64,000 nt of DNA from Halomonas campaniensis (GTDB lineage Bacteria; Pseudomonadota; Gammaproteobacteria; Pseudomonadales; Halomonadaceae). The stretch covers positions 142,361-206,360 of the forward strand of contig NZ_JPUA01000037.1 of the NCBI RefSeq assembly GCF_002211105.1, in the 5' to 3' direction. Positions 50,805 to 60,176 of this stretch are shown piece by piece (the first letter of the stretch is position 1; each line of letters starts with the position of its first letter). Under the pieces are notes generated by a model. The model was given only the letters and a program-made list of their open reading frames with translations, was not told where the DNA came from and did not search any database. The translations under genes and the position numbers were made by a program.

Positions 50805-52952
50805 ATGTCCCCTGTGGCTTGCCCGCGCCGTCTAACCGGCATCTGGATTAGCTTACTGTTGCTCCTAGCGGTAACACTGCCCGCCCAAGCTATAGAACTG
50901 GAGCAGGTACGCGAAGGGTTTCCCACGGCAGAGCGTCTTGAAGGCGCGGATTCACAGTGGCCGGTAAGCCGTGTACTGGACAGCGATGATGAATTGCGCG
51001 GCTACGCTTTTGAGAGTGTGGATGTCGCTCCGATCCCCGCCTACTCGGGCAAACCGGTCAATGTACTGGTGGGGATTGATCTGGATGGGCAAATTGTACA
51101 GGCCGACGTCCTCAGTCATTCAGAGCCGATCATGCTGGTGGGCATTCCCGAATCGAAGCTAAATAGCTTCGCCGATGAGCACGAATCGGCCCACGTCAAT
51201 GACAGGCTCAGGGTCGGCGACAATCTTGACGCTATCTCTGGTGCGACGGTGACCGTCATCGTCGTCAGCGACACCATCATGCGCAGCGCCAGGCAAGTGG
51301 CCGCTGAACAGCAGCTCATTGCCGACCCCTCCCAGACACTACCGGCACGCGTTCGAGAAGACGTTTTCGCCCCTGCCAACTGGGATGAACTGACCGGCGA
51401 CGGCACCATTCGCCGTTTGCAACTGACCCATGGCGAGGTCGATGCGAGCTTTATAGGTACGCCCGCCGAAGATTACCTGCGCTCGCCACAGCCCGCCGAT
51501 AAAACCTTTATCGAGCTGTTTTACACCTACCTCAACCCACCAACCGCTGGCCGCAACCTGCTCGGCGATACTGGCTATGATCAACTAATGGTCGAGCTGA
51601 AGGATGGCGAGCACGCTATTGCCGTCATGGGGCGTGGTGACTACTCATTCAAGGGTTCAGGGTATGTGCGCGGCGGCATCTTCGATCGCATCGAGCTTTC
51701 ACAGGGCAGCACTCGGGTCAGCTTTCATGATCGCGATCACATCCGCCTGGGTGATCTGGCCCTCGAAGGCGCGCCCACACTGGCCGAGCGAGACATCTTC
51801 ATCGTCCGCGAAGAGGCGGGCTTCGACCCCGGACAACCGTGGCAGCTGGAATTACTGGTTCGCCGCGCTTCTGGCCCCTTGGATACCGAGTTCAGCCGCT
51901 TTAGCGCCGACTACAGTGTTCCCGAGGCCTATATAGAACGGCCTGAGCCACCGGTGGAAGAGCCTATCTGGGTACAGGTTTGGCGCGACAAGGCTTTCCA
52001 GATCGCTGTGCTATCCGCCGGATTATTGGTGCTCACTGGCATCATGCTGTTCCAGGATGTGCTGGCGCGCCACCCGCGTGTACTGAACCCACTGCGTCTG
52101 GGTTTCAAGATATACACCTTAGTATTTATCGGCTGGTACTCGCTGGCCCAGCTATCAGTCGTCAATATCCTTACCTTCACCAACTCGCTGATAAGCGGTT
52201 TTAGCTGGTCCTCATTTTTGATCGACCCAATGCTATTTATTCTCTGGTCGTTCGTGGCGGTGAGCCTGCTGCTGTGGGGCCGCGGAGTTTTCTGCGGCTG
52301 GCTGTGCCCATTCGGCGCTTTACAAGACCTAGTCAACCAGGTCGCTCGCAAACTAAACGTTAAGCAGATCGAGGTGCCCTTCGGGCTCCATGAGCGCCTA
52401 TGGGCGATTAAATACATCATTCTGCTGGCCTTGTTCGCAGTCTCGCTACATTCGCTTGGCACCGCGGAACGCTACGCCGAAGTGGAGCCGTTCAAGACCG
52501 CAATCACCCTGCGTTTCCAACGTGACTGGGCCTTCGTTATTTATGCTCTTGGACTGGTGGCGATTTCTGCCTTCAACCACAAATTCTACTGCCGCTATCT
52601 GTGCCCTTTAGGTGCCGGGTTGGCTATTCCTTCGCGTTTACGCCTGTTCGACTGGCTCAAGCGCCACCGCGGTAGCTGCGGTACCCCGTGCCAAATCTGT
52701 GCCAATGAATGCGAAGTGGCCGCTATACACCCGGACGGCCGCATCAATGCCAATGAGTGCCACTACTGTCTCGACTGCCAAGTGACCTACCACGACGACC
52801 AGCGTTGCCCGCCCATGGTCAAGCGCCGCAAGCGCTATGAAAAGGCGGCCAATATGTCATCGCGCGGTAATAGCGTTGAGACCCAACGGGATACCGGCGC
52901 CAGCGGCAAACAGGCCGCATGGCAACGCATCCCTCTTCACCAGCAAGACTGA
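50805..52952 (+). CDS. nosR: NosR, membrane regulator and electron donor for N2O reduction
   Basis: NosR is a polytopic flavo-iron-sulfur protein needed for nosZ expression and for electron supply to NosZ. From ATG 50805 it is 715 residues: a signal/anchor, a periplasmic FMN-binding domain with SGATVTV, then membrane helices. The paired CxxxCP motifs are [12 protein letters not shown] and [12 protein letters not shown]. Two ferredoxin-like clusters follow in [14 protein letters not shown] and [14 protein letters not shown] precedes the ATG. Its 3' end overlaps the long open frame of nosZ, but the real nosZ starts 18 nt after its stop. Confidence 0.94.
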   Translation: MSPVACPRRLTGIWISLLLLLAVTLPAQAIELEQVREGFPTAERLEGADSQWPVSRVLDSDDELRGYAFESVDVAPIPAYSGKPVNVLVGIDLDGQIVQADVLSHSEPIMLVGIPESKLNSFADEHESAHVNDRLRVGDNLDAISGATVTVIVVSDTIMRSARQVAAEQQLIADPSQTLPARVREDVFAPANWDELTGDGTIRRLQLTHGEVDASFIGTPAEDYLRSPQPADKTFIELFYTYLNPPTAGRNLLGDTGYDQLMVELKDGEHAIAVMGRGDYSFKGSGYVRGGIFDRIELSQGSTRVSFHDRDHIRLGDLALEGAPTLAERDIFIVREEAGFDPGQPWQLELLVRRASGPLDTEFSRFSADYSVPEAYIERPEPPVEEPIWVQVWRDKAFQIAVLSAGLLVLTGIMLFQDVLARHPRVLNPLRLGFKIYTLVFIGWYSLAQLSVVNILTFTNSLISGFSWSSFLIDPMLFILWSFVAVSLLLWGRGVFCGWLCPFGALQDLVNQVARKLNVKQIEVPFGLHERLWAIKYIILLALFAVSLHSLGTAERYAEVEPFKTAITLRFQRDWAFVIYALGLVAISAFNHKFYCRYLCPLGAGLAIPSRLRLFDWLKRHRGSCGTPCQICANECEVAAIHPDGRINANECHYCLDCQVTYHDDQRCPPMVKRRKRYEKAANMSSRGNSVETQRDTGASGKQAAWQRIPLHQQD

Positions 52953-52969
52953 TCTCAGGGGAATCAAGC

Positions 52970-54847
52970 ATGAGCGATAAAAAAGACCATATTCAGGATA
53001 TCGGCCGTCGCCATTTCTTGCGCAATACCGCCGTCACCGGAGTTGCCGGGGCGGGCCTGGCCAGTGGTTTTGGCGCAGGTGCGTTACTCAATAGCCGTCA
53101 AGTTCAGGCCGCCGGCGCCAACGGTATCGACGTTGCGCCCGGCGAACTCGACGATTACTACGGCTTCTGGAGCGGCGGCCACTCGGGTGAGGTTCGGGTG
53201 CTCGGTGTTCCTTCAATGCGCGAACTGATGCGCATCCCGGTGTTCAACGTGGATAGCGCCTCTGGCTGGGGGATCAGCAACGAGTCGAAGCGGATACTCG
53301 GCGAGTCGAGCCATTTTCTCAACGGTGACTGCCACCACCCCCATATTTCCATGACCGACGGCAGCTACGACGGCAAGTACCTATTTATCAACGACAAGGC
53401 TAACACCCGCGTTGCGCGCATTCGTCTCGATATCATGAAGACGGACAAGGTCACCACCATCCCCAACGTCCAGGCGATTCACGGTTTGCGCCTGCAGAAG
53501 GTGCCTTACACCAAGTACGTCTTCGCCAATGCCGAACTGCCGATCCCCCAGATCAATGACGGCCGCGACCTGGAGAACCCCGACAACTACTTCACTATGT
53601 TCAACGCTCTCGATGCCGAAAGCATGGACGTGGCCTGGCAGGTGATCGTCGATGGCAACCTTGATAACACCGATGCCGACTACACCGGGCGTTTCGTCGC
53701 CTCTACCTGCTACAACTCAGAAAAGGGCATGACTCTGATCGAGACCATGCGCAACGAGCGCGACTGGGTTGTGGTATTCGACGTTGAAGCGATTGAAGCC
53801 GCCGTGGCGGCCGGGAACTACAAGACACTGGGTGAATCAAGCGTACCGGTACTGGATGGGCGCAAGGGCTCGCAACTGACACGTTACATCCCGATCCCCA
53901 AGAACCCCCATGGCGTGAATACCTCACCGGATGGCAAATATTTCATCGCCAACGGCAAGCTATCCCCCACTTGCTCAATCATCGCCATCGACAAGTTGCC
54001 TGAGCTGTTCGACGACAGTATCGAACCGCGCGATACCATTGTGGGTGAACCTGAACTGGGCCTGGGCCCGCTTCACACCACCTACGATGGCCGGGGCAAC
54101 GCCTATACCACGCTGTTCATCGATAGCCAGGTAGCCAAGTGGAACATTGAGGATGCCATTCGCCACTACAATGGCGAAGACGTCAACTACCTGCGTCAGA
54201 AGCTCGATGTCCACTACCAGCCTGGGCATAACCACGCCAGTCTCACCGAATCCCGCGATGCCGACGGCAAGTGGCTGGTAGTGCTGTCGAAGTTTTCCAA
54301 AGACCGTTTCCTGCCGGTAGGCCCTCTGCATCCCGAAAACGATCAGTTGATCGACATCTCCGGGGAAGAAATGAAACTGGTGCATGACGGCCCCACTTAT
54401 GCCGAGCCTCACGACTGTATTCTGGTACGCGCCGACCAGATCAACCCAAGCCGAGTATGGACACGAGACGACCCCTTCTTCGCCGAGACCGTGGCCATGG
54501 CCGAGGCAGACGGCGTCAACCTGGAGGGCGAAAGCAAGGTAATCCGCGATGGCAATAAAGTACGCGTGTACATGACCTCCATCGCACCGCAATTTGGCCT
54601 GACCGAATTCAAGGTCAAACAGGGCGATGAGGTGACCGTGGTCATCACCAACCTTGACCAGGTCGAGGATCTGACCCACGGCTTCTGCATGGTCAACCAC
54701 GGTGTGCAGATGGAGATCAGCCCCCAGCAGACCGCTAGCGTCACCTTCACCGCCGACAAGGCCGGGGTGCACTGGTACTACTGCAACTGGTTCTGCCACG
54801 CGATGCATATGGAAATGACTGGTCGCATGCTAGTCGAACCCGCCTGA
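52970..54847 (+). CDS. nosZ: nitrous oxide reductase
   Basis: NosZ reduces N2O to N2 in the periplasm. The 625-residue protein has a Tat signal ([13 protein letters not shown]), typical of clade I NosZ. The beta-propeller carries the CuZ histidines ([35 protein letters not shown] and AEPHDC). The C-terminal cupredoxin holds the CuA site with C605, C609, H613 and M616 ([12 protein letters not shown]). ATG 52970 with GGGGAA upstream is chosen over the longer open frame from 52919. Confidence 0.97.
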   Translation: MSDKKDHIQDIGRRHFLRNTAVTGVAGAGLASGFGAGALLNSRQVQAAGANGIDVAPGELDDYYGFWSGGHSGEVRVLGVPSMRELMRIPVFNVDSASGWGISNESKRILGESSHFLNGDCHHPHISMTDGSYDGKYLFINDKANTRVARIRLDIMKTDKVTTIPNVQAIHGLRLQKVPYTKYVFANAELPIPQINDGRDLENPDNYFTMFNALDAESMDVAWQVIVDGNLDNTDADYTGRFVASTCYNSEKGMTLIETMRNERDWVVVFDVEAIEAAVAAGNYKTLGESSVPVLDGRKGSQLTRYIPIPKNPHGVNTSPDGKYFIANGKLSPTCSIIAIDKLPELFDDSIEPRDTIVGEPELGLGPLHTTYDGRGNAYTTLFIDSQVAKWNIEDAIRHYNGEDVNYLRQKLDVHYQPGHNHASLTESRDADGKWLVVLSKFSKDRFLPVGPLHPENDQLIDISGEEMKLVHDGPTYAEPHDCILVRADQINPSRVWTRDDPFFAETVAMAEADGVNLEGESKVIRDGNKVRVYMTSIAPQFGLTEFKVKQGDEVTVVITNLDQVEDLTHGFCMVNHGVQMEISPQQTASVTFTADKAGVHWYYCNWFCHAMHMEMTGRMLVEPA

Positions 54848-54856
54848 CGACAACAC

Positions 54857-54879
54857 GCGGGCCGATTCCTTCGGCCCGC
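54857..54879 (+). other. GC-rich hairpin between nosZ and nosD
   Basis: The perfect 8-bp stem GCGGGCCG/CGGCCCGC has a 7-nt loop. No U-run follows, so it is more likely an mRNA-stabilising or attenuating structure that sets nosZ above nosDFYL than a full terminator. Confidence 0.55.
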
Positions 54880-54893
54880 TGCGGGAGAACACC

Positions 54894-56192
54894 ATGAGAC
54901 GACACCCTGGCTATTTAGGTTGCCTACTGGCGCTGCTATGGCTTTTTTGGCTGCCTAGCGGGGTTTATGCCGCCGACTGGCTCGCCACGCCTGGTGAGCC
55001 TTTACAGCCGTTGATCGAACAGACGACCGACGGCGATCAATTGCTGCTGCCTGCAGGACGCTACCCCGGGCGTGTGGTTATTGACCGCACGCTGCATATT
55101 AGGGGCGAGTTGCAAGCCATCCTCGATGCAGGAGGCCAAGGCCATGCGGTGGTGCTGGCAGCTCCCGACATTATATTTGAAGGTGTCCGCATTGAAGACT
55201 GGGGGGATAACCTGACAAAACTGGAGGCCGCTATTTTTGTCGAGCCCAGCGCTCACGGTAGTACCATCCGCAATAACCAGCTAAACGGGCCTGGCTTCGG
55301 CATCTGGCTCGATGCTGTCAATAACGTCAGTGTGATAGGCAATACCATTCGTGGCGATACCCGACTGCGCTCTCAGGATCGCGGCAACGGCATTCACCTT
55401 TATAACGTTAGTGACTCAATTATTGAATCCAACGATGTTGCGCAGACTCGCGACGGCATCTATCTCGACAGCAGCCGCCACAACGTGCTGCGCGACAACA
55501 CCCTGCATGACCTGCGCTATGGCGTGCACTACATGTACTCCTTCGACAATCGTCTTGAAGGCAACCTGACCCAACGAACCCGAACCGGCTACGCCCTGAT
55601 GCAATCCAAACGCCTGGAAGTCGTTGATAACCGTTCGGAAGCAGACGACAACTACGGCATTTTGATGAACAACATCACCGACTCCCTATTGAGCGGCAAC
55701 CGAGTCGAAGGCGTCACCCAGCCCCTGGGGGCAGATGGCGAGGGGCGTCTAGCGGGCGGCGACGGCAAGGCACTGTTCGTTTACAACTCGCAGTTCAATC
55801 GTATCGAGAATAATCGTTTCGCAGCCAGCGACATCGGCATCCACCTCACCGCCGGTTCAGAGGATAACCAAATGGCGGGCAACGCCTTCATCGCTAATAA
55901 GCAGCAAGTCATGTATGTCGCCACCCGTGAGCAGGATTGGTCGGGCAATTACTGGAGCGACTACCTGGGCTGGGATCTTGACGATAACGGTGTCGGCGAC
56001 ACCGCCCATGAACCCAACGACGCCATGGATCATCTTCTCTGGCGCCACCCCTCCGCGCGCCTGTTGATGCAAAGCCCTGCGGTGTTGGCACTGCGCTGGG
56101 TGCAACGTCAGTTCCCGGTGTTTCGTCCCCCGGGGGTCAGAGACAGCGCGCCCTTGATGAGCGAGCCCGGCCGAGAAGGAAATGCTCCATGA
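54894..56192 (+). CDS. nosD: NosD, periplasmic copper-site assembly protein
   Basis: NosD is a periplasmic right-handed beta-helix protein that helps mature the CuZ centre, with NosF and NosY. The 432-residue protein has a signal peptide ending near residue 27 (GVYA-ADW) and many parallel beta-helix repeats rich in NxIxGN-type turns (such as NTIRGDTRL, NDVAQTRDGIYLDSSR and NRVEGV). GGGAGA precedes ATG 54894. It overlaps nosF by 4 nt. Confidence 0.94.
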   Translation: MRRHPGYLGCLLALLWLFWLPSGVYAADWLATPGEPLQPLIEQTTDGDQLLLPAGRYPGRVVIDRTLHIRGELQAILDAGGQGHAVVLAAPDIIFEGVRIEDWGDNLTKLEAAIFVEPSAHGSTIRNNQLNGPGFGIWLDAVNNVSVIGNTIRGDTRLRSQDRGNGIHLYNVSDSIIESNDVAQTRDGIYLDSSRHNVLRDNTLHDLRYGVHYMYSFDNRLEGNLTQRTRTGYALMQSKRLEVVDNRSEADDNYGILMNNITDSLLSGNRVEGVTQPLGADGEGRLAGGDGKALFVYNSQFNRIENNRFAASDIGIHLTAGSEDNQMAGNAFIANKQQVMYVATREQDWSGNYWSDYLGWDLDDNGVGDTAHEPNDAMDHLLWRHPSARLLMQSPAVLALRWVQRQFPVFRPPGVRDSAPLMSEPGREGNAP

Positions 56193-57121
56193 ACCCAGTA
56201 ATAGAACTACAGCGAGTTACCAAGCGTCACGGGGCGCTGGTGCGACTAGCTGAAATGGATCTCACCATCAAAGAAGGCGAGATGCTCGCCCTGCTGGGGC
56301 ATAATGGCGCGGGCAAGACGACCATCATGAAACTCATACTGGGCTTAATTGCGCCCAGCTCGGGCCACGTTGACGTCCTCGGTAGCGCTCCTGACGGGCC
56401 ACATGCCGAACGCCTACGGCGTCAGTTGGGCTATCTACCTGAAAACGTCACCTTCTACGAACAGCTCACCGGGCGTGAAGTGCTCACCTATTTCGCTCGT
56501 TTAAAGCGCGCTGACCGCCATCAGGTAACGGTTCTGCTTGAGCGTGTGGGCCTGGTCGAAGCCGCCGACCGTCGCGTTAAAACTTACTCCAAGGGCATGC
56601 GCCAGCGCCTTGGCCTGGCCCAGGCTTTATTAGGGTCTCCCCGGCTATTGTTGCTGGATGAACCCACCACCGGCCTTGACCCCGCGGCCACCCGCGATTT
56701 TTATCAAGCGGTAAAAGCCCTACGCGACAACGGTTGTACCGTGCTGCTCTCTTCCCATGTACTGCCGGGCATCGAACCCTATATCGACCGCGCCTTGATC
56801 CTGGGCAAAGGGCGACGCCTGGCCCTGGGAAGCCTTAAACAGCTGCGTGAAGAAGCACAGCTACCGCTGACGTTTCGTATCCACGGCACATTGCTGGCCA
56901 TGCAGTCTCAGCTCTGGAAAGCCATGTCCCTTGAGCCTATCCCAATCAATGAGCGCTGTGTGGAGGTCAACGTGCCCGCGGAAAATAAAATGCAGGTACT
57001 ACGTCAATTAACCACCATGCCAAATATCGACGACATCGAGTTATCACCACCCACCCTTGAGCATCTCTACACGCATTTTTCTACTCGCCCCGCCTCACTG
57101 ACGCTAGGAGCCAGCGCATGA
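56189..57121 (+). CDS. nosF: NosF, ABC transporter ATPase of N2O reductase assembly
   Basis: This cytoplasmic ABC ATPase drives the NosDFY complex. The 310-residue protein has Walker A GHNGAGKT near residue 37, the signature YSKGMRQRLGLAQALL near 130, and Walker B LLLLDEPTTGLDP near 155, plus a C-terminal extension. It overlaps both nosD and nosY by 4 nt, so the three are translationally coupled. Confidence 0.95.
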   Translation: MNPVIELQRVTKRHGALVRLAEMDLTIKEGEMLALLGHNGAGKTTIMKLILGLIAPSSGHVDVLGSAPDGPHAERLRRQLGYLPENVTFYEQLTGREVLTYFARLKRADRHQVTVLLERVGLVEAADRRVKTYSKGMRQRLGLAQALLGSPRLLLLDEPTTGLDPAATRDFYQAVKALRDNGCTVLLSSHVLPGIEPYIDRALILGKGRRLALGSLKQLREEAQLPLTFRIHGTLLAMQSQLWKAMSLEPIPINERCVEVNVPAENKMQVLRQLTTMPNIDDIELSPPTLEHLYTHFSTRPASLTLGASA

Positions 57122-57942
57122 AGGCCATGTTCATCGTCGCCGCCAAAGAGTTCCAGGATGGCCTGCGCAATCGCTGGGTACTGGCGATCACCGTGATCCT
57201 TGCCGTTCTGGCAATGGGTATTGCCTACTTTGGTGCCGCTGCGAGCGGCGGTCTTGGTTTTACTTCACTGGCCACCACCCTGGTCAGTTTATCAACTCTA
57301 GCCGTTTTTCTGATCCCCTTAATCGCGCTGATGCTCGCCTACGACGCCGTTGTCGGTGAGCAGGAGGCCGGCACGCTACTACTGCTACTCACCTACCCTA
57401 TAAGTCGTTCGGCGCTGCTGTTTGGTAAGTTCTTCGGCCATGGGATGATTCTGGCCGTCGCTACGCTACTCGGTTTTGGTATCGCAGGTATGGTTATCGC
57501 GTTGGGCGCTGAAGGCGTACCGCTTAGCGAGCTAAGCGTCGGCTTAGCTCGCTTGATCGCCAGCAGTGTGCTTTTGGGCTGGGTTTTTTTGGCCTTTGCC
57601 TACCTGATCAGCGTAACGGTCAGCGAAAAGGCACGAGCCGCCGGGCTGGCATTGGGGGGGTGGTTTCTGTTCGTGCTGGTATTTGATCTAGTACTGCTGG
57701 CCCTACTGGTTGGCGTCAAGCATGGGGGCGATTGGCTCCCCTACCTGATGCTGCTCAATCCCACCGACAGTTTTCGCTTGATCAACCTGTCGGGCTTCGA
57801 TAGCACACAGCTAGAAAGCGGTATCGCGGCTATCGCACAGCAAGGCGCGTTCCATTCTGCCTGGCCGCCCCTGGCAATGCTGGTTTGGATCGTAGTGCCC
57901 CTGCTATTGGCCGTCCGTCGCTTCCATCGTCATACCGCTTAA
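57118..57942 (+). CDS. nosY: NosY, ABC permease of N2O reductase assembly
   Basis: NosY is the membrane part of NosDFY. The 274-residue protein has about six hydrophobic helices (near residues 20-40, 57-78, 105-130, 138-160, 175-200 and 250-267), as usual for the family. The EQEAGTLLLLLTYPISRSALL segment resembles other ABC-2 type permeases. The start overlaps the nosF stop. Confidence 0.94.
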   Translation: MKAMFIVAAKEFQDGLRNRWVLAITVILAVLAMGIAYFGAAASGGLGFTSLATTLVSLSTLAVFLIPLIALMLAYDAVVGEQEAGTLLLLLTYPISRSALLFGKFFGHGMILAVATLLGFGIAGMVIALGAEGVPLSELSVGLARLIASSVLLGWVFLAFAYLISVTVSEKARAAGLALGGWFLFVLVFDLVLLALLVGVKHGGDWLPYLMLLNPTDSFRLINLSGFDSTQLESGIAAIAQQGAFHSAWPPLAMLVWIVVPLLLAVRRFHRHTA

Positions 57943-57981
57943 CATCATCTCTTAACATCATTTTATTAACGAGGATTGACC

Positions 57982-58518
57982 ATGCCCGCCCTGCTGCCCA
58001 CGCTAGCCCTTATTATTTTGCTCATGACCGGTTGCAACAATGCCACTGACAGCGCCGAAAGGATGCCGCCTCAGCCTATTAGCGGCGATGACATCTGCCA
58101 TGTATGCGGTATGTTTATCACCGAATTCGAAGGCCCCAAAGGTCAGGCATTTATGCAAAGCCACAGTGACGCGCGTAAGTTCTGCTCCACGCTGGAGATG
58201 TTCGTTTTCCTCCAGCAGCCCGAAAATCAGACCCAGCTGCGCCACGCCTATGTACATGATGTCGGCGTGACACCCTGGGAAGCACCTAAAGACGATGCCT
58301 TTATCCCTGCAGCAGACGCTTGGTATGTGGTCAGCCATGATCGGCGCGGCAGCATGGGCCACAACCTTGCGCCGTTCTCCAGCCATGAGCATGCCGAGCA
58401 GTTCGTCGTAGTTCATGGTGGCGAGATAATCACCTATGACGATATCGACCTGGAATTGCTCGCCCGGCTCGGGCGCCACGAAGGGAGCGGCCATGCCGCC
58501 CACTCAATGGCACAATAA
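57982..58518 (+). CDS. nosL: NosL, copper chaperone lipoprotein
   Basis: NosL is a membrane-anchored Cu(I) chaperone that delivers copper to NosZ. From ATG 57982 it has 178 residues with a lipobox LMTGC (Cys18) and the copper motif C39-x2-C42-x-M44 (CHVCGMF). GAGG lies 7 nt before the ATG. It is the last gene of nosRZDFYL; no clear terminator follows. Confidence 0.93.
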   Translation: MPALLPTLALIILLMTGCNNATDSAERMPPQPISGDDICHVCGMFITEFEGPKGQAFMQSHSDARKFCSTLEMFVFLQQPENQTQLRHAYVHDVGVTPWEAPKDDAFIPAADAWYVVSHDRRGSMGHNLAPFSSHEHAEQFVVVHGGEIITYDDIDLELLARLGRHEGSGHAAHSMAQ

Positions 58519-58557
58519 AAGTGAGGAGTGAGGAGTGAAGCAGAAAGTAACCGCAAT

Positions 58558-58944
58558 TCAGGCTAGCCAGGAAAGCGGGCTGTGATGTATGGCAGCCCCC
58601 ACCATATAGGCGAATATGGCAACCGCCACTAACGCAGCAACAGCACGTGCCCTTGGCGTTGCACCGCGCTTAATCGCAATGGTGCCAATACCGATATAGG
58701 CCAGCAGCGCCAGTAGCTTGGCGCCAAGCCAAGGAAGCTGCCAGGGCCATACGGAAAGCAATACCATCAAAGTCACCCCCAGCCCCAACAGAGCCGTATC
58801 AATAAGATGAGGCAATACCTTGACCCAACGGGCGTTGAGTCGCGGGCTTTCCTGCACCGACCACCAGGCGCGCACTATGAAGAGCGTGATGCTCAGCGCA
58901 GCGGCCGTCATGTGCAGGTGCTTGATGAGGAAATAGTGCTCCAT
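58558..58944 (-). CDS. SirB2 family membrane protein
   Basis: This 128-residue inner-membrane protein has four hydrophobic helices and belongs to the SirB2 family by its start HYFLIKHLHMTAAALSITLF and RAWWS, and a final AIHHSPLSW. The name comes from a Salmonella invasion gene regulator but no mechanism is known. Conserved histidines on the first and last helices could bind haem. It is convergent with nosL and follows a hypothetical gene by about 11 nt, so those two are one unit. Confidence 0.8.
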   Translation of the reverse strand: MEHYFLIKHLHMTAAALSITLFIVRAWWSVQESPRLNARWVKVLPHLIDTALLGLGVTLMVLLSVWPWQLPWLGAKLLALLAYIGIGTIAIKRGATPRARAVAALVAVAIFAYMVGAAIHHSPLSWLA

Positions 58945-58955
58945 GGTAACCGTCC

Positions 58956-59348
58956 CTAGGCGACGTTAACCGCATTGCCGTGATGATCGAAGGCAAGATA
59001 GGCGGTGATATTACCCATTTGCAGCGACTCCATCATACGCTGGAGCTGCCGTTCAACCTCAGCGTCATCTTTTGGGTCGTCCATGGCAGCTGTGAACACT
59101 AGATCCCATTCGATCTCGGTACGGCGTGACTCCTCAACCAACGCAGCCATGCTGGTCAATTCCTCCGTCGACTTATCTACGCATACCACAGGCACCAACA
59201 CACCCCCTTCACCCTGTTCGAAGCGACGACGCTGGTCAGCATCAGGGAAATCGGGCAGCTCTGCGCGAACGAACACAAACAGCAGGCGCTGGGGCTTAGG
59301 TTGTTTACGCGCTTCCTGCAGTAAATCGGCAAATGTCGCTATGGTCAT
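58956..59348 (-). CDS. conserved protein of unknown function (often mislabelled ribonucleotide reductase alpha)
   Basis: This 130-residue cytoplasmic protein is predicted alpha/beta with no membrane segment. From memory, related proteins in Pseudomonas and Marinobacter carry the label 'ribonucleotide reductase subunit alpha', but nothing here resembles a ribonucleotide reductase and the label is not supported. Recognisable stretches are PQRLLFVFVRAELPDF, GEGGVLVPVVCVDK and TAYLAFDHHGNAVNV. It shares a transcription unit with the SirB2-like gene in the denitrification region. Confidence 0.7.
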   Translation of the reverse strand: MTIATFADLLQEARKQPKPQRLLFVFVRAELPDFPDADQRRRFEQGEGGVLVPVVCVDKSTEELTSMAALVEESRRTEIEWDLVFTAAMDDPKDDAEVERQLQRMMESLQMGNITAYLAFDHHGNAVNVA

Positions 59349-59430
59349 AAAATGGGCCTTATCGCTAGTGGTTTAGAATCAGAAGGTGAGAGAGTAGGTA
59401 AGAATGAACAGGTGAGACTCATAGGCGGCT

Positions 59431-60000
59431 TTACTCGGGTGACTCTACGAAAAGCCACAGCAGCAGCATTACCATAAACAGAGGGATCAACAGACTAAGT
59501 GGCGCCGCGCGCCAACCATAGGCTTGGACTACCAGAGGCGCCATCCGCAAGGAAAACCCTACCCCCGCCGCTAAAGCCAGAAAAAGGGCGACACAAAGAC
59601 TCACCCAACGACCAGGCATCCAGCCTTTGGCGTGGGCTATGCCAGTGGTAATCACCGCACCTCCCAGTCCAAGCCCAGCCCCAACCAACAAAAACTCCCA
59701 CGGCTGGCTAGCCATCCCAAACCCGCCCAGCGCCAACACTAGCCCCAGTAATAGCCATTGCATCAAGCGGCAGGTGTCTCCCCGCTTGGCGATAAACCAA
59801 GCCGGCCAAGCCAACAGCACACCGCTACTCAACGGTACCAGCACATAGAGGGGTTGTTTTGCGAGCAGGGCATAAAGTGTCCAGCCAGCCACTGCTAAAG
59901 CGCTTGCCAGCGGCATCAGCAGCATGGCTACTAGCAACTGATAACCATTTACAGGCTGCTTTGATGTCTCCAACGCGGGAGGCGGCACAGATGATGGCAT
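59431..60000 (-). CDS. predicted six-helix MFS-like membrane protein
   Basis: This predicted inner-membrane protein has about 189 residues and some six hydrophobic helices, half the size of a major facilitator protein. The stretch GAGLGLGGAVITTGIAH followed by AKGWMPGRWVSLCVAL recalls the conserved middle of one MFS half. The start is uncertain: ATG 60000 has a GGGAAA-like site, ATG 60039 and the open frame to 60144 are alternatives. It is divergent from narX and close to narK, so a role in nitrate or nitrite transport is conceivable but unproven. It could also be a remnant of a longer transporter. Confidence 0.55.
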   Translation of the reverse strand: MPSSVPPPALETSKQPVNGYQLLVAMLLMPLASALAVAGWTLYALLAKQPLYVLVPLSSGVLLAWPAWFIAKRGDTCRLMQWLLLGLVLALGGFGMASQPWEFLLVGAGLGLGGAVITTGIAHAKGWMPGRWVSLCVALFLALAAGVGFSLRMAPLVVQAYGWRAAPLSLLIPLFMVMLLLWLFVESPE

Positions 60001-60176
60001 GGCGTTTCCCAGCGAGGGTATAAAGACATCGGAAGACATGCCAGAATTGTCGGTAAATACCGAGTGCAGGTCAAAAAACATCCGAGGTAGACAGGCTACC
60101 CCAAAAGGAATAGCCCTCGTATCCACATGCAGACAGTGCCACACTCTCCTACCTCTTCCGCGCTAACGGAACTGCC

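Noticed and set aside
58956..59348. The label 'ribonucleotide reductase subunit alpha'
   Set aside because: No barrel, cysteine or substrate-binding motif of any ribonucleotide reductase class is present in 130 residues.
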